From Lachnospiraceae bacterium (lineage in GTDB: Bacteria; Bacillota; Clostridia; Lachnospirales; Lachnospiraceae), in NCBI GenBank assembly GCA_910574185.1, contig CAJSZQ010000005.1:93868-157867 (forward strand): DNA of 64,000 bases, read 5' to 3'. Positions 16,369-26,182 of the stretch are shown here, piece by piece. The notes under the pieces were generated by a model. It ran no database searches and was not told where the DNA came from. It saw only the letters and a program-made list of their open reading frames with translations. The first letter of the stretch is position 1, and each line of letters starts with the position of its first letter. The translations under genes and the position numbers were made by a program.

Positions 16369-18288
16369 TTAATATTTGTCCATATTATTTCTAAATGGTA
16401 CAGTTCCCGGAGCCGATGCGTGAGACTTTTTTGGCGTTGGTTCCGGCACTGGAGTATAATTCGGAATTATCTCCGGTTCTGGTGTTGAAATATCTATCAC
16501 ATCTGGAATATCCGGTGTATAAGATAAGTTTGTTTCCGTTGTGTTTGTTATTCCGACGTTGGAGTAGTCAGGCGTGTTATTTATCGGTGCGGGCTGCTCT
16601 ATCATTGGAGCAGCCATTCCCCTTAAGCGGAAGTGGCTAACCAATGTTCGCAGTAAGTTTGCCTGGCTGGACAATTCTTCACTGGCAGCGGCGCTTTCCT
16701 GTGCCGTTGCAGAGTTCGTCTGAATAACGGAGGAAATCTGGTCGATTCCGATTGTAACCTGCTGGATACCTTCTGCCTGCATGTCGGATGCTTCTGTAAT
16801 CAGCGCCATATTGGATGAAATCTTCTGAGCGCTTGCTACAACCTTCTGTAAAGACTTCTGAGTATCTGCCGCAATGCTATTACCTTCTGCTACGGCTGTC
16901 AAAGAATTGCTGATTAATGCTGTAGTCTCTTTTGCGGCTTCGGCGCTCTTAGAGGCAAGGCTTCGTACTTCGTCGGCAACAACCGCGAAGCCCTTGCCGG
17001 CTTCTCCTGCACGCGCGGCTTCTACAGCGGCGTTCAGCGCGAGGATATTGGTCTGGAATGCGATATCTTCAATCGTCTTGATAATCTTCTCAATCTCGCT
17101 GGAACAGCTATTAATCTTAGTCATGGCCGTCATCATAGATTCCATCATCTGATTACTGTTTTCCACTTCTTTACCAGTATCGGCAATCAAAGTGTTGACA
17201 TCGCGGGAGTTATGTGCGGTCTGGTTTACCTGATTAGACAGTTCGCTTAAAGTAGCTACCAGCTCTTCTACAGAGCTTGCCTGCTCGGTGGTACCTTGAC
17301 TGAGCGCCTGAGCGCCGCTGGATACCTGCTCCGAACTGTTGGCAACCTGTGCGGAAGCGTCTTCAATCTGACCAAGCGTATCATTCAGAGATTCGATAAT
17401 CTTATTGCCGGAATGCCTGATTGATTCAAATTCTCCCAAATAATCCATATCCATAGTAACGGTCAAATCGCCGCTTGCAAGGGAATCCATTCTGGTACAG
17501 ATATGCTCAATATAGCCTGCCAATGTCTTCAGTACAAAGCGAAGATTCCCAGCCAGAACACCTAATTCATCCTTGGATTGATATGTAACTTCCGTATGCA
17601 TGTTACCCTTGGCCATTGCTTTGACAGCGTCTTCAATCTCGGCAATCGGATAAGTAAGATTGCGAATAATCTTAATAGCGATGATTAAGGTCAGGATGAT
17701 ACTGACAACAGCCAGACCAGCCAAAATGCTGGTGCAAATTTTCTTTGTCGACGCGCCGGACGCGTAATAATTCTCTGCTTCAACCTGTGCGCTATCAATC
17801 ACGTTCTGAATGGCTGTCTGCAAGCCGCTTGCTGCGTTTGAATAGTCGCCTTTCAAGATTATCTGCGCGTTGTCTAAATCATTGTTTTTGATATATTCGA
17901 TTGCTTTTGCACGCATAGCACGCGTCTGTTCAGAGGCCGATGTAACTGCCTGAAGTAAAGCGGCGTCGCCCTCATAAGAATTTTCCAGTTTTTCCAGTGA
18001 GCTCATAAGCTGTGCAGAAGTTTCGTCAATCTGGCTTAAAATAGACTGAAGTTCTGCGTCTGAGTCGGCAAGAACCGCCCGGAAAACATCTGTCTGAATG
18101 CTTTTGGTAGCTGTCTGTGCTTCTAATGCGGATTCTACCATGTTATAGGGAACCTGATAGAACTTCTCTAATCCTCCAAAAACGCTCCTTAGTCCTATAA
18201 GAGAAGCTGTAACAGCTATAATATAGAAAACTAATATGACACAATATGAGAAGAAAAGTTTGCTTCTCACTCTCAAATTTTTTAACAC
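16369..18288 (-). CDS. Methyl-accepting chemotaxis protein (4HB-like sensor, HAMP, signalling domain)
   Basis: This 639-residue transmembrane chemoreceptor reads from a GTG ([15 protein letters not shown]) with GAGGAGG 8 bp upstream; the ATG one base out of frame hits a stop at once. One membrane helix follows the N terminus, then a roughly 160-residue helical outer region, a second helix ([20 protein letters not shown]), a HAMP region and the conserved tip ([17 protein letters not shown]). The last 90 residues form an unusual Pro/Thr-rich tail, ending FRNNMDKY. It would modulate CheA, which is not in this window. No sigma-D-like promoter was seen upstream. Confidence 0.93.
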   Translation of the reverse strand: MLKNLRVRSKLFFSYCVILVFYIIAVTASLIGLRSVFGGLEKFYQVPYNMVESALEAQTATKSIQTDVFRAVLADSDAELQSILSQIDETSAQLMSSLEKLENSYEGDAALLQAVTSASEQTRAMRAKAIEYIKNNDLDNAQIILKGDYSNAASGLQTAIQNVIDSAQVEAENYYASGASTKKICTSILAGLAVVSIILTLIIAIKIIRNLTYPIAEIEDAVKAMAKGNMHTEVTYQSKDELGVLAGNLRFVLKTLAGYIEHICTRMDSLASGDLTVTMDMDYLGEFESIRHSGNKIIESLNDTLGQIEDASAQVANSSEQVSSGAQALSQGTTEQASSVEELVATLSELSNQVNQTAHNSRDVNTLIADTGKEVENSNQMMESMMTAMTKINSCSSEIEKIIKTIEDIAFQTNILALNAAVEAARAGEAGKGFAVVADEVRSLASKSAEAAKETTALISNSLTAVAEGNSIAADTQKSLQKVVASAQKISSNMALITEASDMQAEGIQQVTIGIDQISSVIQTNSATAQESAAASEELSSQANLLRTLVSHFRLRGMAAPMIEQPAPINNTPDYSNVGITNTTETNLSYTPDIPDVIDISTPEPEIIPNYTPVPEPTPKKSHASAPGTVPFRNNMDKY

Positions 18289-18474
18289 ATTAAATACCTC
18301 CTCAATCCCTTATTATTTTTTAGTATATAGATACATATAGTGTTAGATATATTCTATACCTGAATTATCAGAATGTAAATATCTGATTCGTGATTTTGTG
18401 TCAGATTCACATGGATTTTAGTTGTAATTTAGTATATTCGTGCCATAATATGCCAATTGTTACCATCTAGTGTA

Positions 18475-18752
18475 GTGTATCATTCACTTTCTGCCAAATA
18501 ACGCAGAATGAATTTTCAGTCTGCAAGGCGGCTGAATGAGGCGATGCGGTTGACATCGTCGATTGAAGCCAACGCATCAGATGGAAAGGCAAGTTGTTTT
18601 GGTGAAACGTGAATGATACACCATGCTAGTATGCTGTCCGGATTATATCTGGCAAAACTCCGCGGTATATTCGTTTAAAGATACCATCGCTGCGTTCGGC
18701 GCCTTGCAGTTTGAAAATCCATTCTGCGTCATTTGACTGAAAGTAAATGTGT
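18475..18752. repeat. Nested palindromic repeat element
   Basis: Perfect 13-bp arms (GTGTATCATTCAC at 18475-18487 and its complement at 18609-18621) overlap a longer imperfect pair, about 50 bp each (18484-18532 with 18699-18748). Part of it (18632-18673) recurs inverted at 60756-60800. It has no coding potential and resembles a MITE or REP-cluster repeat. Confidence 0.75.
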
Positions 18753-18893
18753 CGGCACACTAAATGTTTATTTAAAAATCTGTAAAAAATAAAAATAAAT
18801 TTGCTGATTTAATAAAATTTTACTTTTCTTTAGCGGACAAAAGTGGCATAATAAAAACAGAGTATGGTTTTTTATCAATCTGCCGAAAGGATA

Positions 18894-18921
18894 TTGGCAT
18901 AATCTGATTACAGCATATTAT
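18894..18921 (+). promoter_or_regulatory. Possible promoter of the transglycosylase gene
   Basis: TTGGCA (18894-18899), a 16-bp spacer and TATTAT (18916-18921) lie about 47 bp before the start codon. Another TATAAT overlaps just downstream. Confidence 0.35.
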
Positions 18922-18968
18922 ATAATAGATAAGCAGGCAGATAACAGAAGAATGACAGGAGAAAGGAT

Positions 18969-19736
18969 ATGACAAATAATAATATTACATATACGAATTT
19001 GTATAATTATATGAATAATCTTTTATATCAGATTCAGTCTGCAGCGGGATACAACAGTCAGACAAATCAGATAAATCAGTTTCCATGGAGTCAGAGGACG
19101 GGCAGTCAGAATTTTGCGGCTACATTTAACGAGGTATCTCAGAGACTGGGGGTGCCGGAGAGTATGGATTCGATTTTTGAGGAGGCCGCGCAGAGATATG
19201 GAGTGCCGTTGACACTTTTGAAAGCTGTTGCGAAGGCTGAATCGAATTTTAATGCTGGCGCGGTATCGTCAGCGGGAGCGCAGGGGGTTATGCAGCTTAT
19301 GCCTTCCACGGCGGAATCTCTTGGTGTAGAAAATCCGTTTGATGCGAGAAGCAATATTATGGGCGGCGCGAAGTATATAGCCGAGAAGTTGAATCAGTAT
19401 GATGGAGATATAGAACTGGCGTTGGCTGCATATAACGCTGGAAGCGGCAACGTTGCCAAATATGGAGGTGTGCCGCCTTTTTCGGAGACTAGGAATTACA
19501 TCAAGAGAATTAAGGAATATATGGGAAGCGATTTGACTACAGGGCAGACGGTTCAGGGACAGTTGTATGAAGAGGAATCTGCCAGGGGAGCGAGTGGTTC
19601 TGGGATGATGGAGATTACGGAGCTTGCCGCGCAGTATTTGCTGGGGAGAATGCAGTTGCAGATGCAGGATCAGATGAACCGCCTTTCTTCGTCTCTGGCA
19701 GGAGGGGATACAGAAAAAGAGAACTCCTTAATATAG
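18969..19736 (+). CDS. Lytic transglycosylase (SLT/goose-lysozyme-like fold)
   Basis: The 255-residue protein begins after GGAGAAAGGAT. A roughly 60-residue Asn/Gln-rich N-terminal stretch precedes a soluble lytic transglycosylase domain: KAVAKAESNFNAGA (catalytic Glu91), GAQGVMQLMPSTAESLGV, GAKYIAEKLNQYDGD and ALAAYNAGSGNVAKYGG. Such enzymes cleave the peptidoglycan glycan strand. No clear signal peptide is seen, so export through the flagellar apparatus or by another route is possible. Its place just before flgB suggests it opens the wall for the rod, the role FlgJ-type enzymes play elsewhere; that assignment is inference. Confidence 0.9.
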   Translation: MTNNNITYTNLYNYMNNLLYQIQSAAGYNSQTNQINQFPWSQRTGSQNFAATFNEVSQRLGVPESMDSIFEEAAQRYGVPLTLLKAVAKAESNFNAGAVSSAGAQGVMQLMPSTAESLGVENPFDARSNIMGGAKYIAEKLNQYDGDIELALAAYNAGSGNVAKYGGVPPFSETRNYIKRIKEYMGSDLTTGQTVQGQLYEEESARGASGSGMMEITELAAQYLLGRMQLQMQDQMNRLSSSLAGGDTEKENSLI

Positions 19737-19825
19737 GCTGTTTTTACGAATACGAAAAATATTGCGGCGAGTATAAAAAAAGGTAGATAAAAGGTTAGAA
19801 AATACTGTAAATGCTTTCAAATGGC

Positions 19826-19854
19826 TTGAATTTGCGGCTGAGACGTTGTATAGT
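19826..19854 (+). promoter_or_regulatory. Sigma-A promoter of the fla/che operon
   Basis: TTGAAT (19826-19831), a 17-bp spacer and TATAGT (19849-19854) precede flgB by about 80 bp. No other equally good promoter was seen before the sigma-D-like one ahead of cheV. Confidence 0.65.
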
Positions 19855-19936
19855 ATATTAGATAATACTCATTTTTGAGCATATGCAAAGAATGGTTACA
19901 CAATTACATATTTTAATAGAAGGAAGTGACATTGTA

Positions 19937-20332
19937 ATGTTAGGAAATTCAGGTTCAATATTTGGAAATACGATAGCCTTGGCGGAGAAGGCGATGGATA
20001 TGTTGTGGGTGAAGCAGGAAGCCATTTCCAATAATCTGTCTAATGTGGATACGCCGGGTTACAAGAGGAAACAGGTCAGTTTTGAAGAAGCGTTTCGGAA
20101 GCGGCTTCAGGCTGCCGGAGAATCAAAGGGCGGTACGAGTATGAAGGATGCGATTTCGGGAGCGAATTATACAGTAACCAGCAGAGATGATTCGGCAAGA
20201 GTAGATGAGAACAATGTGAATGCGGACGTTGAGAATACAGAGATGACGAGAACGTGGCTTCACTATTATTATCTTACTTATAGTGCGAATGCTGATGTTA
20301 AGAGACTTCAGTCAGCAATTAAAGCACAGTAA
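19937..20332 (+). CDS. flgB: Flagellar basal-body rod protein FlgB
   Basis: The start at 19937 follows GAAGGAAGTG; the in-frame codons upstream lack a ribosome binding site. The 131-residue rod subunit has the diagnostic N-terminal motif AISNNLSNVDTPGYKRKQVSF and the C-terminal heptad region VENTEMTRTWLHYYYLTYSA. It is exported through the flagellar secretion apparatus to form the proximal rod. It is first in the long fla/che operon. Its usual partner gene flgC is not next to it but at 33163. Confidence 0.95.
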   Translation: MLGNSGSIFGNTIALAEKAMDMLWVKQEAISNNLSNVDTPGYKRKQVSFEEAFRKRLQAAGESKGGTSMKDAISGANYTVTSRDDSARVDENNVNADVENTEMTRTWLHYYYLTYSANADVKRLQSAIKAQ

Positions 20333-20375
20333 TTATAATAATCAGTAATTTCACAGAAAGGATGGAAGCGCAGTT

Positions 20376-20690
20376 ATGGCGGAGATGTTTATTACCCCTA
20401 TCCAGTTGATGAATCCTGTTGGTCAGACCACTGCTAAGTCAGAGGCGGAGACGGCTGCACAGGACGTGATTTCTTCTTTTAAGGGGATTTTTGAGAATGC
20501 AATTAACGATGTAAAGACAACGGATGATACTCTGGCGAAAGCACAGTATCTATTGGCGACGGGGCAGACGGAGGACCCGCATTCAGTTACGATTGCGGCG
20601 TCGGAGGCGCAGCTTGCGGTAGATATGTTGGTGGCGCTCAGGTCCAAAGCTTTGGAGGCTTATAATGAGATTATGCGTATCAGTTCATAG
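20376..20690 (+). CDS. fliE: Flagellar hook-basal body complex protein FliE
   Basis: A 104-residue small protein joining the MS ring and rod. Family features are the central FKGIFENAINDVKTTDD segment and the C-terminal AQLAVDMLVALRSKALEAYNEIMRI. AGAAAGGA lies 12 bp before the ATG. It directly follows flgB. Confidence 0.95.
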   Translation: MAEMFITPIQLMNPVGQTTAKSEAETAAQDVISSFKGIFENAINDVKTTDDTLAKAQYLLATGQTEDPHSVTIAASEAQLAVDMLVALRSKALEAYNEIMRISS

Positions 20691-20942
20691 ATTGCAGAGA
20701 TCTATGGACTGAATTTTCTCGCGCTTCGGGTAAATTACAGTAGTACTGCAGTATACATTGATTACATGCATATTTTACGCATTCTGAAAATTCTTGGTAC
20801 AAGGCGTCGGGGGAAGGCGATGTGGTGATATTGTCGGCCGGTGATAAAGCCGTAGGAAGAATTTTCTGGTAAGTAAGATGTGCGGGTGATTCGTGGGTGG
20901 ACGGTATATAAAGAATATGTAAAGTTGAGTGGGTTTTGGATC

Positions 20943-22547
20943 ATGAAAGAGAGATTGGGGCAATTAAAAGAATTAGCTGGAAAGCTAAGCGATAAAACAA
21001 AAAAAATAATTATTGCCGGAGTGGCTGTATTGATTGTCGCGGCTATAGCAATAGCGCTTGTTTTGAACAATCAGCCATATGAGACCTTGTTTACCGGATT
21101 GGGGCAGGATGAAGCGAAGCAGATTACCGAGAAGCTTCAGGAAGACGGCATAGAGTTTAAATATAACGGAGACACAGAAATTCTGGTAAAAAAGGATGTT
21201 CTTGACCAGACGAAAGCGGCTCTTGTGCAGGAAGGGTATCCTAAAAGCGGATTTACCTATGATACTTTTAAAGATAATGCGGGTATGCTGACAACGGATG
21301 CGGATAAGAATACATATAAGCTGTATGAACTCCAGGATCGCATCGGCGCTACGATTGAGTTATTTGAAGGAGTGAAGACTGCGAAAGTAACGATTGCGCT
21401 CGGTGAGAACAGCAAGTACGCGCTAAATGATGATGAGCAGAATCCGACTGCTACAGCGGTTATAACGATGAAAGACGGCGGTTCTCCTACGGCGGAGCAG
21501 GCGGCCGGAATCCAAAGGCTGGTTGCCAAGAGTGTTCCGGGAATGGAGCTTACGGATGTAGCGGTGTTTGATGGCAACGGTAATGATGTGTCTGTGGAAT
21601 CGGAAGACGGTTCTTCTAATTCGGCTACCAGTTCGGATGCGGAAGAGATTGCAAGAGTGGTTGAGAAACAAGTTGCTAATAATGTCATGAAGGTGCTTGG
21701 GCCGATTTACGGTCAGGATAATGTGAAGGTTTCTGCAAGAGCGCAGATTAATCTGGAGAATCTTATTCGTGAGACGATTACATACAATACGCCTGAGAAG
21801 ACGGGAAGAGACGACAAAACAGGAATTATTAATCACGAGGAAGGTTATTCGGAGGGCACCGGAGATGGAGAAGGCGCTGGAGGTGTTGCTGGAGCTGAGA
21901 CCAATGCGGATGCGGATGAGTATAATACAGACAGTAATGCTGGCGACGGCTCTTCTTATAGCAACAGCTATTCCAGAGACTATCTGGTGAATCAGATAAA
22001 AGAACAGGGGCAGGTGTCTCCGGGTGCGTTAGAAGATCTTACGGTTTCGGTTGCGATTAACGGCGAGGATTTTGGAAATTTGAGAGAGAGTCAGCTTCTT
22101 GCGCTGATTGGTAATGCGGCAGGAGTTCCGGCAGCAGATCAGAATGAGAAAATTGCAGTTGCATGCGCGCCGTTCAGTGAAGCTGTCGATGTGGATGAAG
22201 AAGAGGCTAAGACAGGATTTGCAAAACTGATAGAGAGCGTTCCGATTTGGGTATTTATTGCGGGCGCGATACTCCTTGCAGTGTTGATTGGCCTGGTAGT
22301 GCTTCTGATTATGAAGAAGCGCAAGAAGGATGAAGAAGAGGAAGAGTTAGAACAGATTGCGGAAGAGGCGGGGGAAGCCGTAGAAGAAGTTCCTGCATAT
22401 GATTTGAATCAGGAGCTGCAGGAAATCAAGAACGACAGAGGTATGGAGTTGAAGAGAAGTATCCGGGAATTTGCGGAGCAGAATGCAGAGATATCTGCGC
22501 AGTTACTTAAGAACTGGCTGAATGGAGGCAATGGAAATGGAGAATAA
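20943..22547 (+). CDS. fliF: Flagellar MS-ring protein FliF
   Basis: This 534-residue integral membrane ring protein anchors rod and C ring. The ATG at 20943 (MKERLGQLKELAGK) gives the usual N terminus, although its ribosome binding site is poor. Membrane helices lie near residues 25-42 (IIIAGVAVLIVAAIAIAL) and near 445-465 (WVFIAGAILLAVLIGLVVLL). Between them are YETLFTGLGQDEAKQI and a periplasmic-type ring-building region with an acidic Gly/Ser loop. The C-terminal tail (EFAEQNAEISAQLLKNWL) is the FliG-binding segment. fliG starts before its stop codon. Confidence 0.96.
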   Translation: MKERLGQLKELAGKLSDKTKKIIIAGVAVLIVAAIAIALVLNNQPYETLFTGLGQDEAKQITEKLQEDGIEFKYNGDTEILVKKDVLDQTKAALVQEGYPKSGFTYDTFKDNAGMLTTDADKNTYKLYELQDRIGATIELFEGVKTAKVTIALGENSKYALNDDEQNPTATAVITMKDGGSPTAEQAAGIQRLVAKSVPGMELTDVAVFDGNGNDVSVESEDGSSNSATSSDAEEIARVVEKQVANNVMKVLGPIYGQDNVKVSARAQINLENLIRETITYNTPEKTGRDDKTGIINHEEGYSEGTGDGEGAGGVAGAETNADADEYNTDSNAGDGSSYSNSYSRDYLVNQIKEQGQVSPGALEDLTVSVAINGEDFGNLRESQLLALIGNAAGVPAADQNEKIAVACAPFSEAVDVDEEEAKTGFAKLIESVPIWVFIAGAILLAVLIGLVVLLIMKKRKKDEEEEELEQIAEEAGEAVEEVPAYDLNQELQEIKNDRGMELKRSIREFAEQNAEISAQLLKNWLNGGNGNGE

Positions 22548-23550
22548 TACGAAGCTGACATCAGAACAAAAAGCCGCAGCAGTCATTGTTTCTCTTGGAG
22601 CCGACAAAGCGTCAAAGATTTATAAACATCTGAGCGAGAGCGATATTGAGAAACTGACCATAGAAGTGGCGAAACTTGGTCATATTACACCAGAGCAGAT
22701 GGAAGAGGTTCTGGATGAGTTCTATAAGACTTGTTTGACTCAGAAGGTGGTAACTGACGGCGGTATGGAGTATGCCAGAGCGGTTTTGGAGAAAGCCTTC
22801 GGCGAGAGCACAGCTCAGTCGCTTCTTGAGAAGCTGTCCAAATCTTTGAAGGTGCGTCCCTTTGAGTTTGTCAGGAAGAGTAACGTTAAGAATCTGATAT
22901 CTTTCCTGCAGTACGAGAGGCCGCAGACTATTGCATTGGTACTTTCTTACGCGGATTCGGATCAGGCGTCTTCGGTTATCAGTGAATTGCCGAAGGAAAA
23001 GCGGATTAAGGTCGTAGAGTCCATTGCCAAGATGGAGAGCGCGTCGCCGGATGCCATTAAGATAGTGGAAGCCTCACTGAAGAAGCGATTCGAAAGTATT
23101 CTTACCACAGCAGATTACACGAAAATTGGCGGTATTGATTACATAGCAGACGTCATGAATCATATGGATAGATCCAATGAGAAATACATCTTTGACGAAT
23201 TGGGCAAAGAGAACGAAGAGCTGGCTGAAACCATCCGTAAGAAGATGTTCGTATTCGAGGATATTGTATCCATGGACAACAGATCTATTCAGCGGTTTAT
23301 TCGTGAGTGTGATGTTAAGGATATCGTATACGCACTGAAAGGCTCTGACGATAATATTAAGGATCTTGTATTTGCTAATGTATCAACGCGTATGGCTGAG
23401 AGCATACGGTCTGACCTTGAAGTTACAGTTAATGTTCGTCTGAGAGATGTTGAGGAAGCTCAGCAGAGGATTGTTGGCGTAATCAGAAGACTTGAGGAAG
23501 CCGGCGAACTGATTATTGTTAAGAGCGGAAAGGATGAGATCATTGCCTAG
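22537..23550 (+). CDS. fliG: Flagellar motor switch protein FliG
   Basis: The ATG at 22537 is chosen because GGAGG lies 8 bp upstream, inside the end of fliF, giving an 11-bp overlap and probable translational coupling; an ATG at 22522 is possible. The 337-residue C-ring protein has the N-terminal FliF-binding domain (EQKAAAVIVSLGADKASKIY), the middle-domain EKAFGESTAQSLLEKL, and a C-terminal torque helix region with FVFEDIVSMDNRSIQRFI and VRLRDVEEAQQRIV. Confidence 0.97.
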   Translation: MENNTKLTSEQKAAAVIVSLGADKASKIYKHLSESDIEKLTIEVAKLGHITPEQMEEVLDEFYKTCLTQKVVTDGGMEYARAVLEKAFGESTAQSLLEKLSKSLKVRPFEFVRKSNVKNLISFLQYERPQTIALVLSYADSDQASSVISELPKEKRIKVVESIAKMESASPDAIKIVEASLKKRFESILTTADYTKIGGIDYIADVMNHMDRSNEKYIFDELGKENEELAETIRKKMFVFEDIVSMDNRSIQRFIRECDVKDIVYALKGSDDNIKDLVFANVSTRMAESIRSDLEVTVNVRLRDVEEAQQRIVGVIRRLEEAGELIIVKSGKDEIIA

Positions 23551-24304
23551 GATTATGAAGGAACCGGACAAAGGGCGGGACATTAAGCCTTTTGATTTCT
23601 TTGCCGGGTTTAAGCTCCATGAAGAACCGCCGGAAGAAGAACTTTCGGAGGAGACGAAGGAGCCTGATGAAGAGGAAGAAGCCGCAAAGGCAATAAGCGC
23701 AATGGAAGAAGAGATTTTGGCGAATGCCAGAATGCAGGCAGATAAAATTCTTGCCGATGCGCGTGAACAGGCAGAGATATTGCGTGAGCAGGGCTATCGG
23801 GAAGGCTTAGAGACGGGCCGGACGGATGGTTACCGGGCGGCTTATGAAGAACAGAAGCAGATTCATGATGCTGAGATTCAGGAGCTTGAACGTAATATCC
23901 GGGAGGTTATAACAGATGTTTCTATTGAGAAAGAGAAGCTTTTAGAAAAGTATGTGGATGATTTGAAGCGGGTTTCTCTTGCTGTGGCAGAGAAGATTAT
24001 TCAGACCAGTCTTCAGTCAAGCGGAGATATTGTTAAGCGAATGATTATATCTGCTACTGATAAGATGCAGAGGAAACAATGGGCAAAAATCTATGTCACA
24101 AAGTGTGAGGCTGGCATATCTATGGAAGTAGATACAGAATTACTGGAGGCTTTGTCAAAGCTATCGGATAATATAAAGCTTATTACGATGGATAACGGAG
24201 AGCCTGGAACCTGTATTATAGAACTTCCGGATGAGATTATAGACGCCAGCGTCGGTACACAGTTAGAGAACATCAAAGATATATTAAACAACGTTAGAGT
24301 ATAG
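23543..24304 (+). CDS. fliH: Flagellar assembly protein FliH
   Basis: FliH regulates the export ATPase FliI. The TTG at 23543 has AGGA 8 bp upstream, overlaps the end of fliG and gives MPRIMKEPDKGRD; an ATG at 23534 or 23555 is possible. The 253-residue protein has an acidic Glu-rich N terminus, a long coiled-coil (ANARMQADKILADAREQAEI), a small GxxxG-type segment (GYREGLETGRTDGY) and the FliH/V-ATPase-E-like C terminus. It lies between fliG and fliI in the standard order. Confidence 0.9.
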   Translation: MPRIMKEPDKGRDIKPFDFFAGFKLHEEPPEEELSEETKEPDEEEEAAKAISAMEEEILANARMQADKILADAREQAEILREQGYREGLETGRTDGYRAAYEEQKQIHDAEIQELERNIREVITDVSIEKEKLLEKYVDDLKRVSLAVAEKIIQTSLQSSGDIVKRMIISATDKMQRKQWAKIYVTKCEAGISMEVDTELLEALSKLSDNIKLITMDNGEPGTCIIELPDEIIDASVGTQLENIKDILNNVRV

Positions 24305-24319
24305 CTGAGGTGAAGATGT

Positions 24320-25621
24320 ATGTTTTCAAGGCTGCCGGAGTTAATCCAGAAGTCAGAGACGGTGAGTTACATAGGTAAAATTGAAAATGTTGTCGGAATG
24401 GCTATGGAATCCTCAGGGAATCGTGCCAGTATCGGTGATATTGCCATGATATATAATGAGGAAAAACACAGACAGATACCGGTGGAAGTTGTAGGATTCC
24501 GGGGCGATAAGATGCAGCTCATGGCGTATGAGAATATCAATGGCGTTGCGGCGGGAAGCTTCGTGAGGAATACAAAGCGCCGGTTAAAGATACCGGTGGG
24601 AGAATTTCTGAGGGGTAGAATTATTGATGCAACAGGGAATCCGATGGATGATTTGGGCCCTTTTCTGTCACCGAGATACTATTATGTTGAAAATACATAT
24701 ATTAATCCTCTGAAACGTCCTCCGATTACAGATACGTTGGAATTTGGCGTCAAGGCAATTGACGGGTTGAATACGATTGGTAAAGGACAGCGTATCGGTA
24801 TTTTTGCGGGCAGCGGCGTGGGTAAGAGTACCCTGCTTGGGATGATTGCAAAGAATGTAAAAGCAGATATTAATGTGATTGCGCTGGTAGGAGAGCGAGG
24901 CAGGGAGGTTCTGGAATTTGTTGAGAAGGATCTGGGGCCGGAGGGACTAAAGAGAAGTGTTCTTGTAGTAGCTACCTCGGACCAGCCGGCTATGCTTCGT
25001 ATGAAATGTCCGCTGGTTGCGACAACGATTGCGGAATATTTCAAAGACCAGGGCAAAGATGTATTGCTGATGATGGATTCTCTTACCCGATTTGCTATGG
25101 CACAGCGTGAGATTGGGCTTGCAACCGGAGAGCCGCCGGTTGCAAGAGGTTATACCCCTTCGATTTATGCAGAGTTTCCGAAGCTTTTGGAGCGCAGTGG
25201 GAATTTTGAGAAGGGTTCTATCACTGGAGTATATACTGTGCTGGTAGAGGGCGATGATACGAATGAGCCGATTGCGGACACAGTCCGCGGTATTCTGGAC
25301 GGACATATTGTTTTGTCCAGGAAGCTTGCAAATGAGAATCATTTCCCGGCTATTGATGTGAATGCAAGTATTTCTCGTCTTATGACGAATATTGTCTCAG
25401 ATGAGCACCGAACAGCGGCGGCGTGGATGAGGGATACATTGAGCGTTTACTCAAAGAATGAAGATTTGATTTCTATAGGGGCCTATAAGTCAGGGACGAA
25501 TCCCAGACTGGACCGGGCAGTAGCCAAAATCGACAGGGTAAACGAATTCCTGATGCAGAAGATAGACGAGAGTTTCTCTATAGGCGAATCTGTAGAGATG
25601 ATGAAGAGGATAATGAAGTGA
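24320..25621 (+). CDS. fliI: Flagellum-specific ATPase FliI
   Basis: A 433-residue F1-beta-like ATPase of the type III export apparatus. The Walker A motif GSGVGKST is at residues 164-171, with LVGERGREVLEF after it, Walker B VLLMMDSLTRFAMAQREIG, and the family segment GSITGVYTVLVEGDD. GAGGTGAAG precedes the ATG. fliJ begins at the GTG that overlaps its last codons. Confidence 0.98.
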   Translation: MFSRLPELIQKSETVSYIGKIENVVGMAMESSGNRASIGDIAMIYNEEKHRQIPVEVVGFRGDKMQLMAYENINGVAAGSFVRNTKRRLKIPVGEFLRGRIIDATGNPMDDLGPFLSPRYYYVENTYINPLKRPPITDTLEFGVKAIDGLNTIGKGQRIGIFAGSGVGKSTLLGMIAKNVKADINVIALVGERGREVLEFVEKDLGPEGLKRSVLVVATSDQPAMLRMKCPLVATTIAEYFKDQGKDVLLMMDSLTRFAMAQREIGLATGEPPVARGYTPSIYAEFPKLLERSGNFEKGSITGVYTVLVEGDDTNEPIADTVRGILDGHIVLSRKLANENHFPAIDVNASISRLMTNIVSDEHRTAAAWMRDTLSVYSKNEDLISIGAYKSGTNPRLDRAVAKIDRVNEFLMQKIDESFSIGESVEMMKRIMK

Positions 25622-26070
25622 AGAAATTCTATTTTGCATTAGATACGGTGCTTAGATATAAGGAACAGGTGCTGGATGGTCTGAAGGCAGAGCATGCAAG
25701 AATCCTTGCGAAAGTTAGGGAATGCGAGCAGGCTATAGAAGAACTGGAGCTTCTTCATAGGCAGTGTACCGATGAATTTCGGCAGAGTAAGATGAATGGA
25801 ATTACGATTCGAGAAATTCATACATATGAGAATTATCTGGAATCTTTGGGGCTTCAGATTAGACGGAAGAAAGAACAGCTCAAGCAGCTTCGCAAGAAAG
25901 AAGAAGACAAAAGGAATGAAGTAGTGGAAGCAAAGAAGGAGACTTCTTCTATCGATAAGCTGAAGGAGAAGAAACTGGATGCTTACAACAAAGAAGTTCA
26001 GAAAGAAGATGAACGGTTTATTGAAGAATTTGTCGCTACAAAAAGGGCGATGGCAAGACTTAGTATTTAA
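25618..26070 (+). CDS. fliJ: Flagellar export protein FliJ
   Basis: A 150-residue, almost wholly coiled-coil protein starting at a GTG that overlaps the fliI stop by 4 bp, with AGAGGA upstream. FKFALDTVLRYKEQ-type N terminus (here FYFALDTVLRYKEQ), then heptads rich in Lys and Glu, and a C-terminal KEDERFIEEFVATKRA. FliJ escorts chaperone-substrate complexes and links FliI to FlhA. Confidence 0.92.
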   Translation: MKKFYFALDTVLRYKEQVLDGLKAEHARILAKVRECEQAIEELELLHRQCTDEFRQSKMNGITIREIHTYENYLESLGLQIRRKKEQLKQLRKKEEDKRNEVVEAKKETSSIDKLKEKKLDAYNKEVQKEDERFIEEFVATKRAMARLSI

Positions 26071-26182
26071 CCGTCGGTTTGAGAGACGCTGTGGTTTGGA
26101 ATTTGCAGCGTTGTATGATAACGGGTAATCCTGCGATTGCAGATTACTATAGATAATAATCTAGAGAAAGGAGGAGAATGCG

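Larger units (their letters stand above)
18289..18968. other. 680-bp intergenic region with a large palindromic repeat
   Basis: No gene is supported here. The centre (18475-18752) is a nested palindromic repeat, described separately. The left flank is the AT-rich upstream region of the chemoreceptor gene. The right flank carries a candidate promoter for the transglycosylase (18894-18921) and a pair of ATCTGCC/GGCAGAT arms in its leader. Confidence 0.7.

Noticed and set aside
19740..19936. Search for a cyclic-di-GMP riboswitch before flgB
   Set aside because: No GEMM-like conserved core was found here or before fliD, the chemoreceptors or cheV.
20880..20942. Upstream in-frame start for FliF
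   Set aside because: It adds 21 residues unlike any FliF N terminus and also lacks a good ribosome binding site; the family-like start at 20943 is kept.
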